A stretch of DNA of 46,446 nt from Sphingomonas-like bacterium B12 (GTDB taxonomy: Bacteria > Pseudomonadota > Alphaproteobacteria > Sphingomonadales > Sphingomonadaceae). Location of the stretch: positions 1-46,446 of the forward strand of contig BACX01000590.1 of the NCBI GenBank assembly GCA_000333335.1, given 5' to 3'. A program made the position numbers and the translations under genes. Shown here piece by piece: positions 34,114-43,109 of the stretch. Under the pieces are notes generated by a model. That model was not told the DNA's origin. It did no database searches and saw only the letters and a list, made by a program, of their open reading frames with translations. Numbering within the stretch: the stretch's first letter is position 1; each line of letters starts with the position of its first letter.

Positions 34114-35052
34114 ATCAATGCCTTCACTGTGATCACCCTGCTCAGCAAGCGATACGCTGAAATAGTTTATGATCGGTATCGTGCGGTCGGTCTGCCGGGA
34201 TGGGAGATCAGCCGATGGCATGGTTGCTCGAGTTAACCTTGATCGTCAGGTTCTCATGAACACACCAAAGGCTAATTCCGAATTGCCACTACTCGGCAGC
34301 CGGCGCGTGTCGCATGTTCCCCCACGACGCGCGCCGGCATCGCAAAGAGCGTCAGCGCCGAGCTTTGGCTTCCGGGCGCCGGTCATAACCCATCCACCAG
34401 TACAAGTTGGGTCCGTGGAAACCATCCATTGCCTAATCAACCATCACGGCCTGTGATACCGTGCGCATAAGAAACGCGAAACGATCGGCGGCTGGGCGCT
34501 CAGATGTGACACCGTTAATCCATCATCTCGAGTTTCAATGTAACGCCAAATTGCCGCTGTTCGAATAAGGTTTCGCCGGTAAAACGACAGACCGGTCGGC
34601 TTCCGGGTGCCGCACCTGGAACGATATGCCGTAGCTGGAACTCATAGCGCAAATGGTCGCGATCCGATCAGTGTCCGCAATTGAGGACCGTGTAACGAAG
34701 TCGGAAAGGTCGGTGAATGGCATAGTAGCCGCGACGGACGAACGACCATGTATGGGGAGACAGCCGACGGACAGTTTGCCTTGTTGCCGCGGCAAGTCCG
34801 GATTGTTCTCTTCGGTCGGCTCAATCCCAAAACAACTGAGCCGGTACCATAAAATCGAGGGGATCACCGAGGTTATCGCAGTCCCCCGAATTATAATTCT
34901 ACTGCCGAAATTAGCAGCGTAGCTGAAGGGTTGGTTTCGACTGTGCCGTGTCCCCGCAACGTGAAAATCCGGCCGAATCAGGCGTATCGGGCCTGTATTC
35001 TGGCACGTTCTTTACCGCGACAATTGCCCTATCACTGACGTCGGATCGATGC
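34114..35052. other. Long intergenic stretch, no gene seen
   Basis: About 940 bases with only short frames on both strands and no consistent codon bias. The composition is less GC-rich than coding parts. No gene, tRNA or insertion end was recognised, though the PilZ promoter should lie at its left end. It may be a former gene region now decayed. Confidence 0.45.
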
Positions 35053-35214
35053 CTACCTCCCCGACGCGGGCGCGATCGCCGTGTCTGCCTTGCCCTTCTG
35101 ATTGTCCCGCACGACCACAACGGCGAGGATGATCGCAATTATAAAAGCGATCACGATATAGGCCCCAAGCATCTTAGCGGGGCGTTTTGACGGATGGCTT
35201 TCTGGCTTAGGCAT
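35053..35214 (-). CDS. Small single-pass membrane protein (53 residues)
   Basis: ATG 35214 has AGGAG five bases upstream. The product begins with a basic cytoplasmic segment (PKPESHPSKRPAK), has one strongly hydrophobic helix (MLGAYIVIAFIIAIILAVVVV, about residues 15-35) and ends with a short polar tail. Ribosome binding site and membrane helix make it a credible gene. Function unknown. A longer frame from 35334 is not needed. Confidence 0.6.
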   Translation of the reverse strand: MPKPESHPSKRPAKMLGAYIVIAFIIAIILAVVVVRDNQKGKADTAIAPASGR

Positions 35215-35528
35215 GAAATCTCCTGCGATAATCAGATAACGCTGAAACTGGCGAAAAGGGGCCACATGATCGAATTGCACGCCCCCGTGTCCAATCATGC
35301 TCCCCTCACGGGCTCGGATCTGACGGTCGGCCACCGCCTAAATGAAGGTCATTCTCGGCCGCAACGTGTCTATCTAAAATCGGACCCAATTCGAACTAAA
35401 TTGCGTATGTTATCGCCGGAATAACAAATCGATCTTTCATACTGAAACGCGTTATCTCCAAGATAAAATGCGAATTGCGGGCCGCAATATAAACGGATGC
35501 AATCTTCTTGCGAGGACAAGCAGGGGAT
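35215..35528. other. Intergenic stretch, no gene seen
   Basis: About 310 bases between the small membrane protein and the secreted amidase end, AT-richer than average (35390-35480). Nothing beyond possible promoter sequence was recognised. Confidence 0.45.
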
Positions 35529-37052
35529 TTACGGCTTAGATTGGGCCGGTTCCAAGAGTGCAGCTGTCCCCGAGGCCCCTTCCACTCCTGTCTCGAACGT
35601 GGGCGCGATACGCACTCTTGCGGCCTGCTCGTAAGCATAGCCTAGCGCAAGGAGTTGCGTTTCGCTCCACGCCGGACCGATAAACGAAAGCCCCACGGGC
35701 AAGCCTCTCACCTGTCCCATCGGGACCGTCAGATGGGGATAGCCGGCGACTGCGGCGAGATCTGCCGCTCCACCACCTGATATCTGGTCATCGTTGACGG
35801 CATCGATCTTCCACGCGGGCGGCATGGTCGGAGCGACGAGCGCTACGACGTCATGGGTTTCCAGCATGGCATCGATCCCGTCATGTCCGGCGAGGCGCTG
35901 CGACAAAGCACGCGCCTCTCGATAGGCAGGATCGCTTAGGCCTTCGGTCGCCTGGGCCTTTTCGAAACTGTCCTGGCCGAACAAGGCCAACTCGCGCGGG
36001 TGCGCCTTGTTGAATGCGATCAGATCTGAAAGCGTTCGAGATGCAACGCTTTTGGGCGTCGTCGCCAGATAGGCGTTCAAATCGACCTTGAGCTCTGTCA
36101 GCAGGACGGTGAGTTCCGCGGGGCCAATCTTGTCACGATCCTTCATCGCCTGGATGTCGATCAATGTCGCGCCTTGCGACCGTAGAACAGTGAGAGCACG
36201 CTCGAACAGCGCATCCAACGCAGGCGACCATGGCCCAGTGAAGCGCAGAACGCCAATCCGCACGCCTTGCAACGCATTGGACCGGAGCGCGGCAACATAG
36301 TCGGTGCGATGCGCATCGGCATCGGCCGTGGCCGGGTCCGCGGGGTCGCTGCCGGCGATCGCCTGCAAAAGCTCGGCAGCGGTCCGCACGTCCTTGGCCA
36401 TCGGACCCGGCGTATCCTGGCTGTGGCTGATCGGCACGACATGCGTGCGGCTGACCAGACCCACGGTGGGCTTCAGTCCGACGATTCCGTTGACCGATGC
36501 CGGGCAGGTAATCGATCCGTCGGTCTCGGTGCCGATTGCGGCATCGGTCAATCCTGCTGCCACGGCCACGGCGCTTCCGGAGGAAGAACCGCAGGGATTA
36601 CGGTCGAGAGCGTAGGGGTTGCGCGTTTGGCCACCTACGGCGCTCCACCCCGAAATCGATCCCGAAGAGCGCATATTGGCCCACTCTGAGAGATTGGTCT
36701 TGCCGAGGATGATCGCGCCGGCAGCTCGCAGACGCGCCACCAGTGGCGCGTCGCGGCCCGTCACGTTGTGCAGCAGCGCCATGCTGCCCGCCGTCGTGGG
36801 CAGCGGGCCGCCCGTTTCGATATTGTCCTTGATCAGCACCGGCATACCGAACAGCGGGCCGCGCGCGGACCGGCGGCGATCAAGAGCGCGAGCCTGTGCC
36901 ATGGCGGTTGGGTCGAGTGCGAGCACGGCATGTATTTTCGGATCGATCTTGCGTACCCGATCAATCGCAGCGGCCGCGTTTGCCTCCGCTAGCGTCGCCG
37001 GACCGGTAGCGGCGGTCATCGTCAGGACGAGTGTAAATAGCGGCACGGCCAT
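35529..37052 (-). CDS. Amidase-signature hydrolase with signal peptide
   Basis: A 507-residue amidase. A hydrophobic N-terminus (AVPLFTLVLTMTAATGPATLAEA) suggests export to the periplasm. The Ser-cisSer-Lys triad is visible: Lys in LIKDNIETGG, Ser in NPCGSSSGSAVAVAAG, and nucleophile Ser in GTETDGSITCPA. Other family blocks are VGLKPTVGLVSR and DTPGPMAKDVRTAAELL. It resembles secreted amidases of proteobacteria more than the Gln-tRNA amidotransferase subunit. ATG 37052 is taken, though AGGAG lies directly against it; TTG 37094 is an alternative. It is separated from the S53 peptidase by 120 bases on the same strand. It belongs to a different subgroup from the amidase at 21897, and no regulon operator precedes it. 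Confidence 0.85.
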   Translation of the reverse strand: MAVPLFTLVLTMTAATGPATLAEANAAAAIDRVRKIDPKIHAVLALDPTAMAQARALDRRRSARGPLFGMPVLIKDNIETGGPLPTTAGSMALLHNVTGRDAPLVARLRAAGAIILGKTNLSEWANMRSSGSISGWSAVGGQTRNPYALDRNPCGSSSGSAVAVAAGLTDAAIGTETDGSITCPASVNGIVGLKPTVGLVSRTHVVPISHSQDTPGPMAKDVRTAAELLQAIAGSDPADPATADADAHRTDYVAALRSNALQGVRIGVLRFTGPWSPALDALFERALTVLRSQGATLIDIQAMKDRDKIGPAELTVLLTELKVDLNAYLATTPKSVASRTLSDLIAFNKAHPRELALFGQDSFEKAQATEGLSDPAYREARALSQRLAGHDGIDAMLETHDVVALVAPTMPPAWKIDAVNDDQISGGGAADLAAVAGYPHLTVPMGQVRGLPVGLSFIGPAWSETQLLALGYAYEQAARVRIAPTFETGVEGASGTAALLEPAQSKP

Positions 37053-37172
37053 CTCCTGGGGCCTGACGATGCTGAGCTTACCATGCGCGGTCAATCGCTT
37101 CCGTCGGCAGCGATGGATTCTCTGAACTCCAATGGCACCGCAACCTTGTCGGCCGCCATCAGAACTCGATCG

Positions 37173-38678
37173 TCAGGGCTTGAGCATTGACCTCAATCTC
37201 GCACCGTCGGGGGAACCCAGTCCCGTGCAGGCATCCCAGCCCTTTGTCGCTGTGAAGCCGACATCACCCGCTTTATTGTCGCCCTGCGTGATATCCCTAA
37301 ACGCGCTGGCCGCGCCGTAGAATGCGACGTGCGGCTGCCCTAGCGTCTTTTTGCGGCTGGCGTTCAGGAGGGCGGCGATGGCCGCCCAGAGCGGCGCGAC
37401 CGCGCTTGTCCCGCCGATGATGCCGGATTGCCCACCTGTCACGATCCGATAGCCGCTATCCGGGTCGGCATCGCCGGCGACGTCCGGAACGCCACGTCCG
37501 CCCTTGCCGGTGCGCACTGAAGGCACTCCGGCATTTTTCTGGTAGTCAGGCAGAGGGAACAGCGCGCTCACCCCGCCTCCGGTGCCGCCGCCATTGCTGT
37601 TCCACACCACTTCCTCGCTGATCCGGTCGCCTGCTGCCGTAATCCGCGTCCCGCCGCAGCCGAGCACTGCAGGGTCGGAGGCGGGATAGTCGACATGCGG
37701 TTTACCGTCGTTCTCGCCGTCCGTGGCGAGACTGTCGCCAGATGCAGCACAAACCGTCAGCCCGAGCGATGCGGCATCGGCAAAGGCCGCGCCCATCGCC
37801 GCGATGGCCTGCTGACTCCAGCCGTCCTCGGCCGAGCCCCAGCTGATCGACAGGGCCGACGGCTTGTTCGTGTCGTCGTGAACAGCCAGGGTGATGGCAT
37901 CGACAAAACCCTGGCTGGTATTCGGTGCAAAATAGACAGCAATCTTCGCGCCGGGCGCAACACCGCCGGCAACCTGGATGTCGAGCGCGACCTCCCCATC
38001 CGCATCGCTGCGCCCCGGCGCATTCTCAGCGCCATCGACCGAGACGGCTACGATGTCTGGCACGGGCAGCTTCATGGCACCAAACGCGGCCTGGTTGTCG
38101 GCATCGGTATAACCGCCTCCCAGCTCGATGATCCCAATGCACTGGTCGGAAGCGTCCAAACCATCGAATCCGTAAAGCCGGGCGATGTCGGTCGGCAGAA
38201 AGCCTGCCGGGGGTGTTGGCCCGCGATGCGGTACGATTTTCGGTGTAGCGATGGGGGTCGTATCGAGGCCGAGTACGGCCGCCACACAAGATGACACGTT
38301 GTCGGGCAGACTGAGCGAGCCCTGACGCCCCCGAAACACCCATGCATCCTGCTCGTAATGATCGATCTCGGTGTCGAACGCGCTCTCGATCGCAGCTGCC
38401 GGTCCGCGCAGTTGCACCAGCCGGCGTGAGGCATCCTCGGTCACAATCTCCAGGCCGGACGCACGTGCGAACGTGCGGACAGCGTCGATGTCCGTTGCAT
38501 GGTCCTTCTCGCGCTGCCCCCGCAATTCCTCACGCGAGCACGGCGTTGGTGCGGCTCCCCTTGGTTTTAGATACAGGCTGACGGTGATCGGTTCATCGCC
38601 CGGCACCCGCCCGATCTGCCTCATCCCGCGGGGGGCAGCATGCTCGCTTCCGGTCAATGTCTGGCGATTCTCTACCAT
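37173..38678 (-). CDS. S53 (sedolisin/kumamolisin) serine-carboxyl peptidase
   Basis: A 501-residue acid-active peptidase with its propeptide. Residues 30-145 form the Pro-kumamolisin activation domain (VSLYLKPR, ATDIDAVRTFARASGLEIV, FDTEIDHYEQ). The catalytic domain carries Glu229 and Asp233 (GEVALDIQV), oxyanion Asp315 (ASGD) and nucleophile Ser425 (GGTSAVAPLWAA). The calcium-site region FRDIT...GDVGFTATKGWDACTGLGSPDG closes the protein. There is no classical signal peptide, as in many bacterial kumamolisins. GGAG precedes ATG 38678, deciding against a longer frame from 38804. Probably secreted and self-processed at low pH. Confidence 0.9.
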   Translation of the reverse strand: MVENRQTLTGSEHAAPRGMRQIGRVPGDEPITVSLYLKPRGAAPTPCSREELRGQREKDHATDIDAVRTFARASGLEIVTEDASRRLVQLRGPAAAIESAFDTEIDHYEQDAWVFRGRQGSLSLPDNVSSCVAAVLGLDTTPIATPKIVPHRGPTPPAGFLPTDIARLYGFDGLDASDQCIGIIELGGGYTDADNQAAFGAMKLPVPDIVAVSVDGAENAPGRSDADGEVALDIQVAGGVAPGAKIAVYFAPNTSQGFVDAITLAVHDDTNKPSALSISWGSAEDGWSQQAIAAMGAAFADAASLGLTVCAASGDSLATDGENDGKPHVDYPASDPAVLGCGGTRITAAGDRISEEVVWNSNGGGTGGGVSALFPLPDYQKNAGVPSVRTGKGGRGVPDVAGDADPDSGYRIVTGGQSGIIGGTSAVAPLWAAIAALLNASRKKTLGQPHVAFYGAASAFRDITQGDNKAGDVGFTATKGWDACTGLGSPDGARLRSMLKP

Positions 38679-38859
38679 GTCCGTTCTCCATGGAGTTTTG
38701 AAAAGGCAACGCTCGATTCGTGCGGCTGGTTCGTCGTTCGGGCAAATAGATGAGACGAGCCGATGACGGCTTCGGGTGCCAACGGCCGTTGGCAGCGCGA
38801 GCATTCGCGTGGACCGAAAGCTGAAGTCGACGCGCGGGTCCGACTCGGACGCTCACGGT

Positions 38860-38949
38860 CTAGGCTCGCCTGCGGCATGCCCAGATGACCTTAGCCAGTG
38901 CCAGCAGCACGGCTGAAACACCAAGAAGCATGGGTTCGGTAATGATCAT
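38860..38949 (-). CDS. 29-residue membrane microprotein
   Basis: ATG 38949 has GGGAG seven bases upstream. The product is one hydrophobic helix with a basic end: MIITEPMLLGVSAVLLALAK followed by VIWACRRRA. It ends TAG 38860, 180 bases ahead of the S53 peptidase start on the same strand. The compact signal of ribosome binding site, acidic first turn, membrane helix and positive C-terminus favours a real microprotein. It resembles in size, but not in sequence or context, small transporter subunits such as KdpF. Function unknown. Confidence 0.5.
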   Translation of the reverse strand: MIITEPMLLGVSAVLLALAKVIWACRRRA

Positions 38950-39229
38950 GATCAATCTCCCGCAGGAGTAGCTCATGTTCCTTCTTTGTTCCTACATCGC
39001 AAGCTCTTCGGCTTTCAACTCACCGCATTGGTTCATCAAACGGCCGATGGATGAAGCTTTGCACGGCGATCTGGCGGCGAAGAAATCCCCGCCGAGACGG
39101 ATCAACCACTATCTCAAACTTCCGCCGCGCTAACGTCGGCAGCGACTCAAGACCGCTAAATCCAGTATTCTATTGGGTTAGCGTTCCGGTCGGTGGCATT
39201 GGGCGCGCGCCACGGGTCTGGATATGCGG

Positions 39230-39748
39230 TCAGAGTGCCTTCTGAAGCACAACGAAGCAGAGATCGTCCCGCAGGGGCCGCCCGAATCGATCATCCCCGT
39301 AAGGAAAAGGTTCCGTCTCGCCTGTTTTTGAATAACCCCGGCGGCGATACCAGGCGATCATCGGCTGTCGAACATTGATCACTGTCAGCCGAACGTGACG
39401 ACCGCCATTCTCGCGGACCCAGTCTTCCGCCGCCGCGAGCAGGATACGGCCTAGACCGTCACCCTGGGCGTTCGGATCGACAGCGAGAGAGCCGAGATAC
39501 CAGATGCCGTCGTCAAGTGGTTCCAGCCGGACGCAGCCGACGATCGCGGTTCCTTCGGCCTGCCATTTGAGAAGCGCTGCATGCGGGGCTGCCGCAAGGT
39601 CCTCGCGCAGAAGTGCCTCGTTTGTCCTGTCGCCAGCGAGATAGGCGCGCTCGCTGCTCCAGCTGGCAGCGCTGGTATCGCGATAGGCACGGTTCATCAG
39701 ATCGGCAATCGCTGCAAGGTCGCCGTCCGTGGCAGGTCGATAGGTCAT
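39230..39748 (-). CDS. GNAT-family N-acetyltransferase
   Basis: A 172-residue acetyltransferase. It has the N-terminal strand-helix YRPATDGDLAAIADLMNRAYR, the core WYLGSLAVDPNAQGDGLGRILLAAAEDW holding the acetyl-CoA pyrophosphate loop (Q-G-D-G-L-G), and VRLTVINVRQPMIAWYRRRGYSKTGE near the end. It transfers acetyl from acetyl-CoA to an unidentified amine. It is divergent from a broken GNAT fragment at 39879 that belongs to another subfamily. Confidence 0.85.
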   Translation of the reverse strand: MTYRPATDGDLAAIADLMNRAYRDTSAASWSSERAYLAGDRTNEALLREDLAAAPHAALLKWQAEGTAIVGCVRLEPLDDGIWYLGSLAVDPNAQGDGLGRILLAAAEDWVRENGGRHVRLTVINVRQPMIAWYRRRGYSKTGETEPFPYGDDRFGRPLRDDLCFVVLQKAL

Positions 39749-39878
39749 CTGTTTCGTTCCAGGCGGGGTCGACCGACGCTATATGGGCCAAGCGAACGAT
39801 GGAATATTCCGTCACGAGCAGGCCGTTCGCCCGGAAGGCCAGTCCGGCGGGAAGGACAATCAGAGAGGCGCTGACGAC

Positions 39879-39981
39879 ATGCCGGCATTTGACCATCGGT
39901 TGGCAAGCCTGAACGATCTCGATGATCTCCACGCCCTCATGGAGCGGGCCATCTCCCAGTTGCAGGGCGATTTTCTCGATC
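39879..39981 (+). pseudogene. N-terminal fragment of a second GNAT acetyltransferase
   Basis: About 35 residues (PAFDHRLASLNDLDDLHALM, ERAISQLQGDFLDP) match the first strand and helix of a GNAT protein. The sequence ends abruptly at about 39981, where the 3' side of the truncated group II intron begins, so the rest of the gene was lost by rearrangement. No continuation is found on the far side of the intron. Confidence 0.6.
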
Positions 39982-41004
39982 CCGCTTGATGCTCTTCTTG
40001 GACGGTCGGTAACCCATGCGGGCCCTTCCCGTCGTTGGAGAGTACATCCGACCGAAGGTGTATCCCAGAAAGTCGAACGTCTCGTCCGGCACCTTGCAGC
40101 TGCGGGTCTTTTCCTCGTTCACCGTCAGCTTCAGCTTGCGCATATGGTCGAGCGCGGCTTCCGCGTTGCCCTTCGTGCACAGGATGACGAGGTCATCGGC
40201 GTAAGCGACGAGCCGAGCGCCGAGGCGTTGCCCAAGGCCGAGCTTCCGCCATCCCAACACGAACCGGCGCATGTAAAGATTTGCCAGCAACGGTGAGATG
40301 GGTGAGCCTTGCGGGATGCCGCGTCGCTGATCCTTGGCCGCCGCCGTTCGTGTCTTCCGGCCTTTGTCGTCGGTTTCCTCGACAGCACAGTCCAGCCACA
40401 TCCTGATCAGGTGCAGCACGCGCGGATCGACGATCCGGCGGGCCACCGACTTCATCAGCTCGGGATGGGGAATGCTGCCGAAATAGTCGGCGAGGTCGGC
40501 GTCTACGACATCGGGACGGGGGACGGCCATGAAACAACTGGTCTTCCACCTCTATCACGGCCTGCTGGGCATTACGCCCAGCTCGGTAGGCATAGATTTC
40601 TGGCGGAAGGTCGGCTTCGAAGATCGGCTCCAGCACCAACATCGCTGCTGTCATGCAGACCCGATCCCACACGGTGGAAATGCCCAGCGGCCTGCGTTTG
40701 CCATTGGCCTTCGGTATATGAACCCGCCTGATCGGCTCCGGTCGGTACGTCTCCTCTCTGATGGCCAGCGTCAGTTCCGCCAACCACCGCTCGACGCCGT
40801 ACGCCTCGATGTCAGCGAAGTCCTGACCGTCGATCCCGGTGCGCCCTTATTGGAGCGGCACTGGGCATCGGCATGCGCCAGAATGTCGTCGCGGCTGATC
40901 TTGTCGTACGGCGCGTAGAAGCGATAACCGGCTTCCGCCTTCGCTTTCACGTGCAACGCCGTCTGCAGTTTCTGGACGCTTTTCGGAGTTGATTGGTTTC
41001 CCAA
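39982..41004 (-). pseudogene. Group II intron reverse transcriptase, frameshifted and truncated
   Basis: Three frames together give most of a reverse transcriptase. They are 41004 to about 40855 (ALHVKAKAEAGYRFYAPYDK), 40850 to about 40525 (RPEPIRRVHIPKANGKRRPL, LEPIFEADLPPEIYAYRAGR) and 40525 to 39982 (PDVVDADLADYFGSIPH, RRGIPQGSPISPLLANLYM, ARLVAYADDLVILC). The YADD catalytic box is intact. The first shift near 40852 looks like a one-base loss after NKGAPG. The second is a tandem duplication of the seven bases GGGACGG (plus strand 40513-40526). The X/maturase domain after SKKSIKR is missing. Confidence 0.82.
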
Positions 41005-41484
41005 TCTCGCGGTCCTTCACTACTTGGTGCGTTCGCCTTGAACTGAGGCCCCTTCCCTCCACCGGCCTTCCCCGGTACTACGGGCCTCTCCGCCACCCCA
41101 CCGCGCCCGTCCCACCCTCGCGGGCGTCCGGTTGCTCGTCCCCGAGCACGTAATGGGGCTTCCCGTGTCGCGTGCACTTTCCTTGTGTAGATGCGCCGCC
41201 ACTACCCCGGTGTGGCGGATGGGTTCAGCGTCGCTCAAAATCCCCCATCCGTATCAGCCTTCCCCGAAAGTTCGGCCGGGTCGGCCCTCATATCGGCATT
41301 TTGAAGGTTTGCTCAGCGTTCACTCACGTTGCGGCCTGCACACTCGCACGGTCACCTACGTGATCGTCATCCGGGGGCTTCAGACATTTCGTCACCTCCA
41401 TGCCTGCCCCGGTTGCTTCCGGCTGGAGCATTTTGCCAGGTGGGATTTTCACCCACTGGAAAGCGTCGCCTTGGCACGGCGCAC
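39982..41484 (-). mobile_element. Group II intron remnant, 3' truncated
   Basis: On the minus strand the element begins with GTGCGCC at 41484, the GUGYG start of bacterial group II introns. About 480 bases of structured, GC-rich RNA-like sequence with several short hairpins follow (e.g. CCAGTGGGTGAAAATCCCAC), consistent with domains I-III. A reverse transcriptase frame (41004 to 39982) then lies where domain IV is expected. The maturase/thumb part of the protein and domains V-VI are missing because the element stops at about 39982 against a GNAT fragment. It cannot self-splice. Just outside the 5' end is a 9-bp perfect inverted repeat (41492-41525). Confidence 0.75.
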
Positions 41485-41491
41485 GGACATT

Positions 41492-41525
41492 CCTGCCGTT
41501 CCCGAGTGATCTGCTGAACGGCAGG
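41492..41525. repeat. 9-bp perfect inverted repeat at the intron 5' boundary
   Basis: CCTGCCGTT (41492-41500) and AACGGCAGG (41517-41525) are separated by 16 bases and lie 7 bases outside the intron 5' end. Some group II introns insert just behind hairpins such as terminators or attC sites, so this may be the original target structure. No T-run follows it. Confidence 0.6.
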
Positions 41526-41628
41526 TCCCGTTAGGAGCCCACGTACAGCCTCTGCCCAACCGGCATATGCTTCCCGTAGCGCGATTGCGCCTCCGCGCTG
41601 CTTTTCCGAGCAGCGAGCCCTGTAACGC

Positions 41629-42315
41629 TCACCAAGGCAGTTCTTGGTTGAAGCGGTCAACATAGCGCAGGCCCGGCTTGCCTTTGTTGTCAGCAATCAT
41701 TTCGACGACCAGAGGAATGCTCTCCTCGATCGACAGCGTGGCTTCGCTGCCGCCCATTTCAGTCCGGACCCAGCCTGGGGCGACGAGCAACAGCGTGTGC
41801 CCGTCTGCGACGGTCTTCGCAGCATAGCCCTTCATCAGCATGTTGAGCGCGGCTTTGCTCGACGAGTAGAGTTGCCAACCGCCATTCGCATTGGTGATGC
41901 TGCCGAGTTCGGACGTCATGATCGCGATCGTCCCGCCGGTCGGCACCAAATCGCGCAGTATCTCGGCCGCGCGCACAGGCGAGAAGGCATTGGTCAGCAT
42001 CATGTCGAGGAAGTCACCCTCGCTCGCGGTGGCTGGACTTTCTTCGATCGCGCGCGCGATGCCGGCGTTGACGAACAGGACATCAAGGCGGCGATCCTTC
42101 AGACGATCGTGCAATGCACGGACGCCGCTCGCGTCGTTGATGTCGACCGTCTCGACCTCGAAGCTGCCTGGGAAACCGTCAGCGAGTTCCGAAAGCTCGT
42201 CCGACCTGCCCCGCGTGGTCGCGATCACGTGCCAGCCGAGCCGCAGCCATTCCTCGGCCAGGGCGAAGCCGAGCCCGCGGGACGCTCCAACGACTAGGAC
42301 AGTTTGCTTGGTCAT
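41629..42315 (-). CDS. Short-chain dehydrogenase/reductase
   Basis: A 228-residue SDR with cofactor loop VVGASRGLG, DINDASG acidic strand, LFVNAGIA, and Tyr-x3-Lys in LYSSSKAALN. GGAG lies before ATG 42315, preferred to the frame start at 42327. It is the last gene of the minus-strand unit GST-OYE-peroxiredoxin-SDR-SDR, 24 bases after the preceding SDR. Such SDRs often reduce reactive carbonyls, which would fit a detoxification operon. The substrate is unknown. Confidence 0.86.
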   Translation of the reverse strand: MTKQTVLVVGASRGLGFALAEEWLRLGWHVIATTRGRSDELSELADGFPGSFEVETVDINDASGVRALHDRLKDRRLDVLFVNAGIARAIEESPATASEGDFLDMMLTNAFSPVRAAEILRDLVPTGGTIAIMTSELGSITNANGGWQLYSSSKAALNMLMKGYAAKTVADGHTLLLVAPGWVRTEMGGSEATLSIEESIPLVVEMIADNKGKPGLRYVDRFNQELPW

Positions 42316-42339
42316 TCTCTTCTCCATCTCAGATCGTGA

Positions 42340-43056
42340 TTAAAAGGCGGCCTTGCCGATCGACGCCCCGCCATCGACCTGCAGCGTCTGTCCGGTGACG
42401 AAGCCGGCTTCCTCAGATAGGAGGAAGGCGATCGCGGCCGCGATCTCCTCGGGCTGGCCGAAACGCCCCATCGGCACGCCGGACAGGTAGCGACGTTCGC
42501 CATCGCTGCCGGGGGCGTTGTTCGCGCGAAACAGCTCTGTCTCGGTCGGCCCGGGCGAGACCGCGTTGACCGTGATGCCGGTAGTAGCCAGTTCGAGCGC
42601 CCAGCTCCGGCTGAAGCTAACGAGCGCGGCCTTCGCCGCCGCATAGGCGGTGCGCTCGATCGAGCCGAGGACGGTCAGGCTCGAAATGTTGACGATGCGC
42701 CCCCAGCGTCGCTCGGTCATGCCCGGGAGCAGCGCCTGAACAGTCTGGAGCGCGGGATGCAGATTGACGCGCATCACGTCCTCCAGCGCGGGCAGCTCGA
42801 TCGCGCCGAGCCGTTGCGGGCGGACAAGGCCGACGTTGTTGACCACGCCGTCGAAGCGGAAACGGCCGGTGAGATCCTTCAGTGCGTCATCGGTCGCCTG
42901 CGTGTCGGCGAGATCGACAGGCACAAGCACGCCAGGAAAGTTTGGGTTAGCATTGCGCGCGAGGCCAACGACCTGATGCCCGTCGCGCGTCAGGCGATGC
43001 GCGAGCGCCAGGCCGATGCCCTTGCTGGCGCCGGTGATGAGGAAGGTTCGAGACAT
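42340..43056 (-). CDS. Short-chain dehydrogenase/reductase
   Basis: A 238-residue classical SDR: ITGASKGIG loop, VVNNVG (usual NNAG changed), catalytic Ser in NISSLTVLG, Tyr-x3-Lys in AYAAAKAALVSF, and the VTGQTLQVDGGASIG end. Start ATG 43056 follows GAGG; a frame open to 43527 is a shadow of the peroxiredoxin gene. It lies 53 bases after the peroxiredoxin stop in the same operon. Oxidoreductase with unknown substrate. Confidence 0.88.
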   Translation of the reverse strand: MSRTFLITGASKGIGLALAHRLTRDGHQVVGLARNANPNFPGVLVPVDLADTQATDDALKDLTGRFRFDGVVNNVGLVRPQRLGAIELPALEDVMRVNLHPALQTVQALLPGMTERRWGRIVNISSLTVLGSIERTAYAAAKAALVSFSRSWALELATTGITVNAVSPGPTETELFRANNAPGSDGERRYLSGVPMGRFGQPEEIAAAIAFLLSEEAGFVTGQTLQVDGGASIGKAAF

Positions 43057-43109
43057 CGGGCACCTCGTCAAGGGAGGGCCCCGGCCGCAACCGCAGCCGG
43101 GGTCATTAC

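Noticed and set aside
41492-41525. Inverted repeat as an integron attC site
   Set aside because: It lacks the paired R and L core boxes of attC and there is no integrase nearby; only a simple hairpin is supported.
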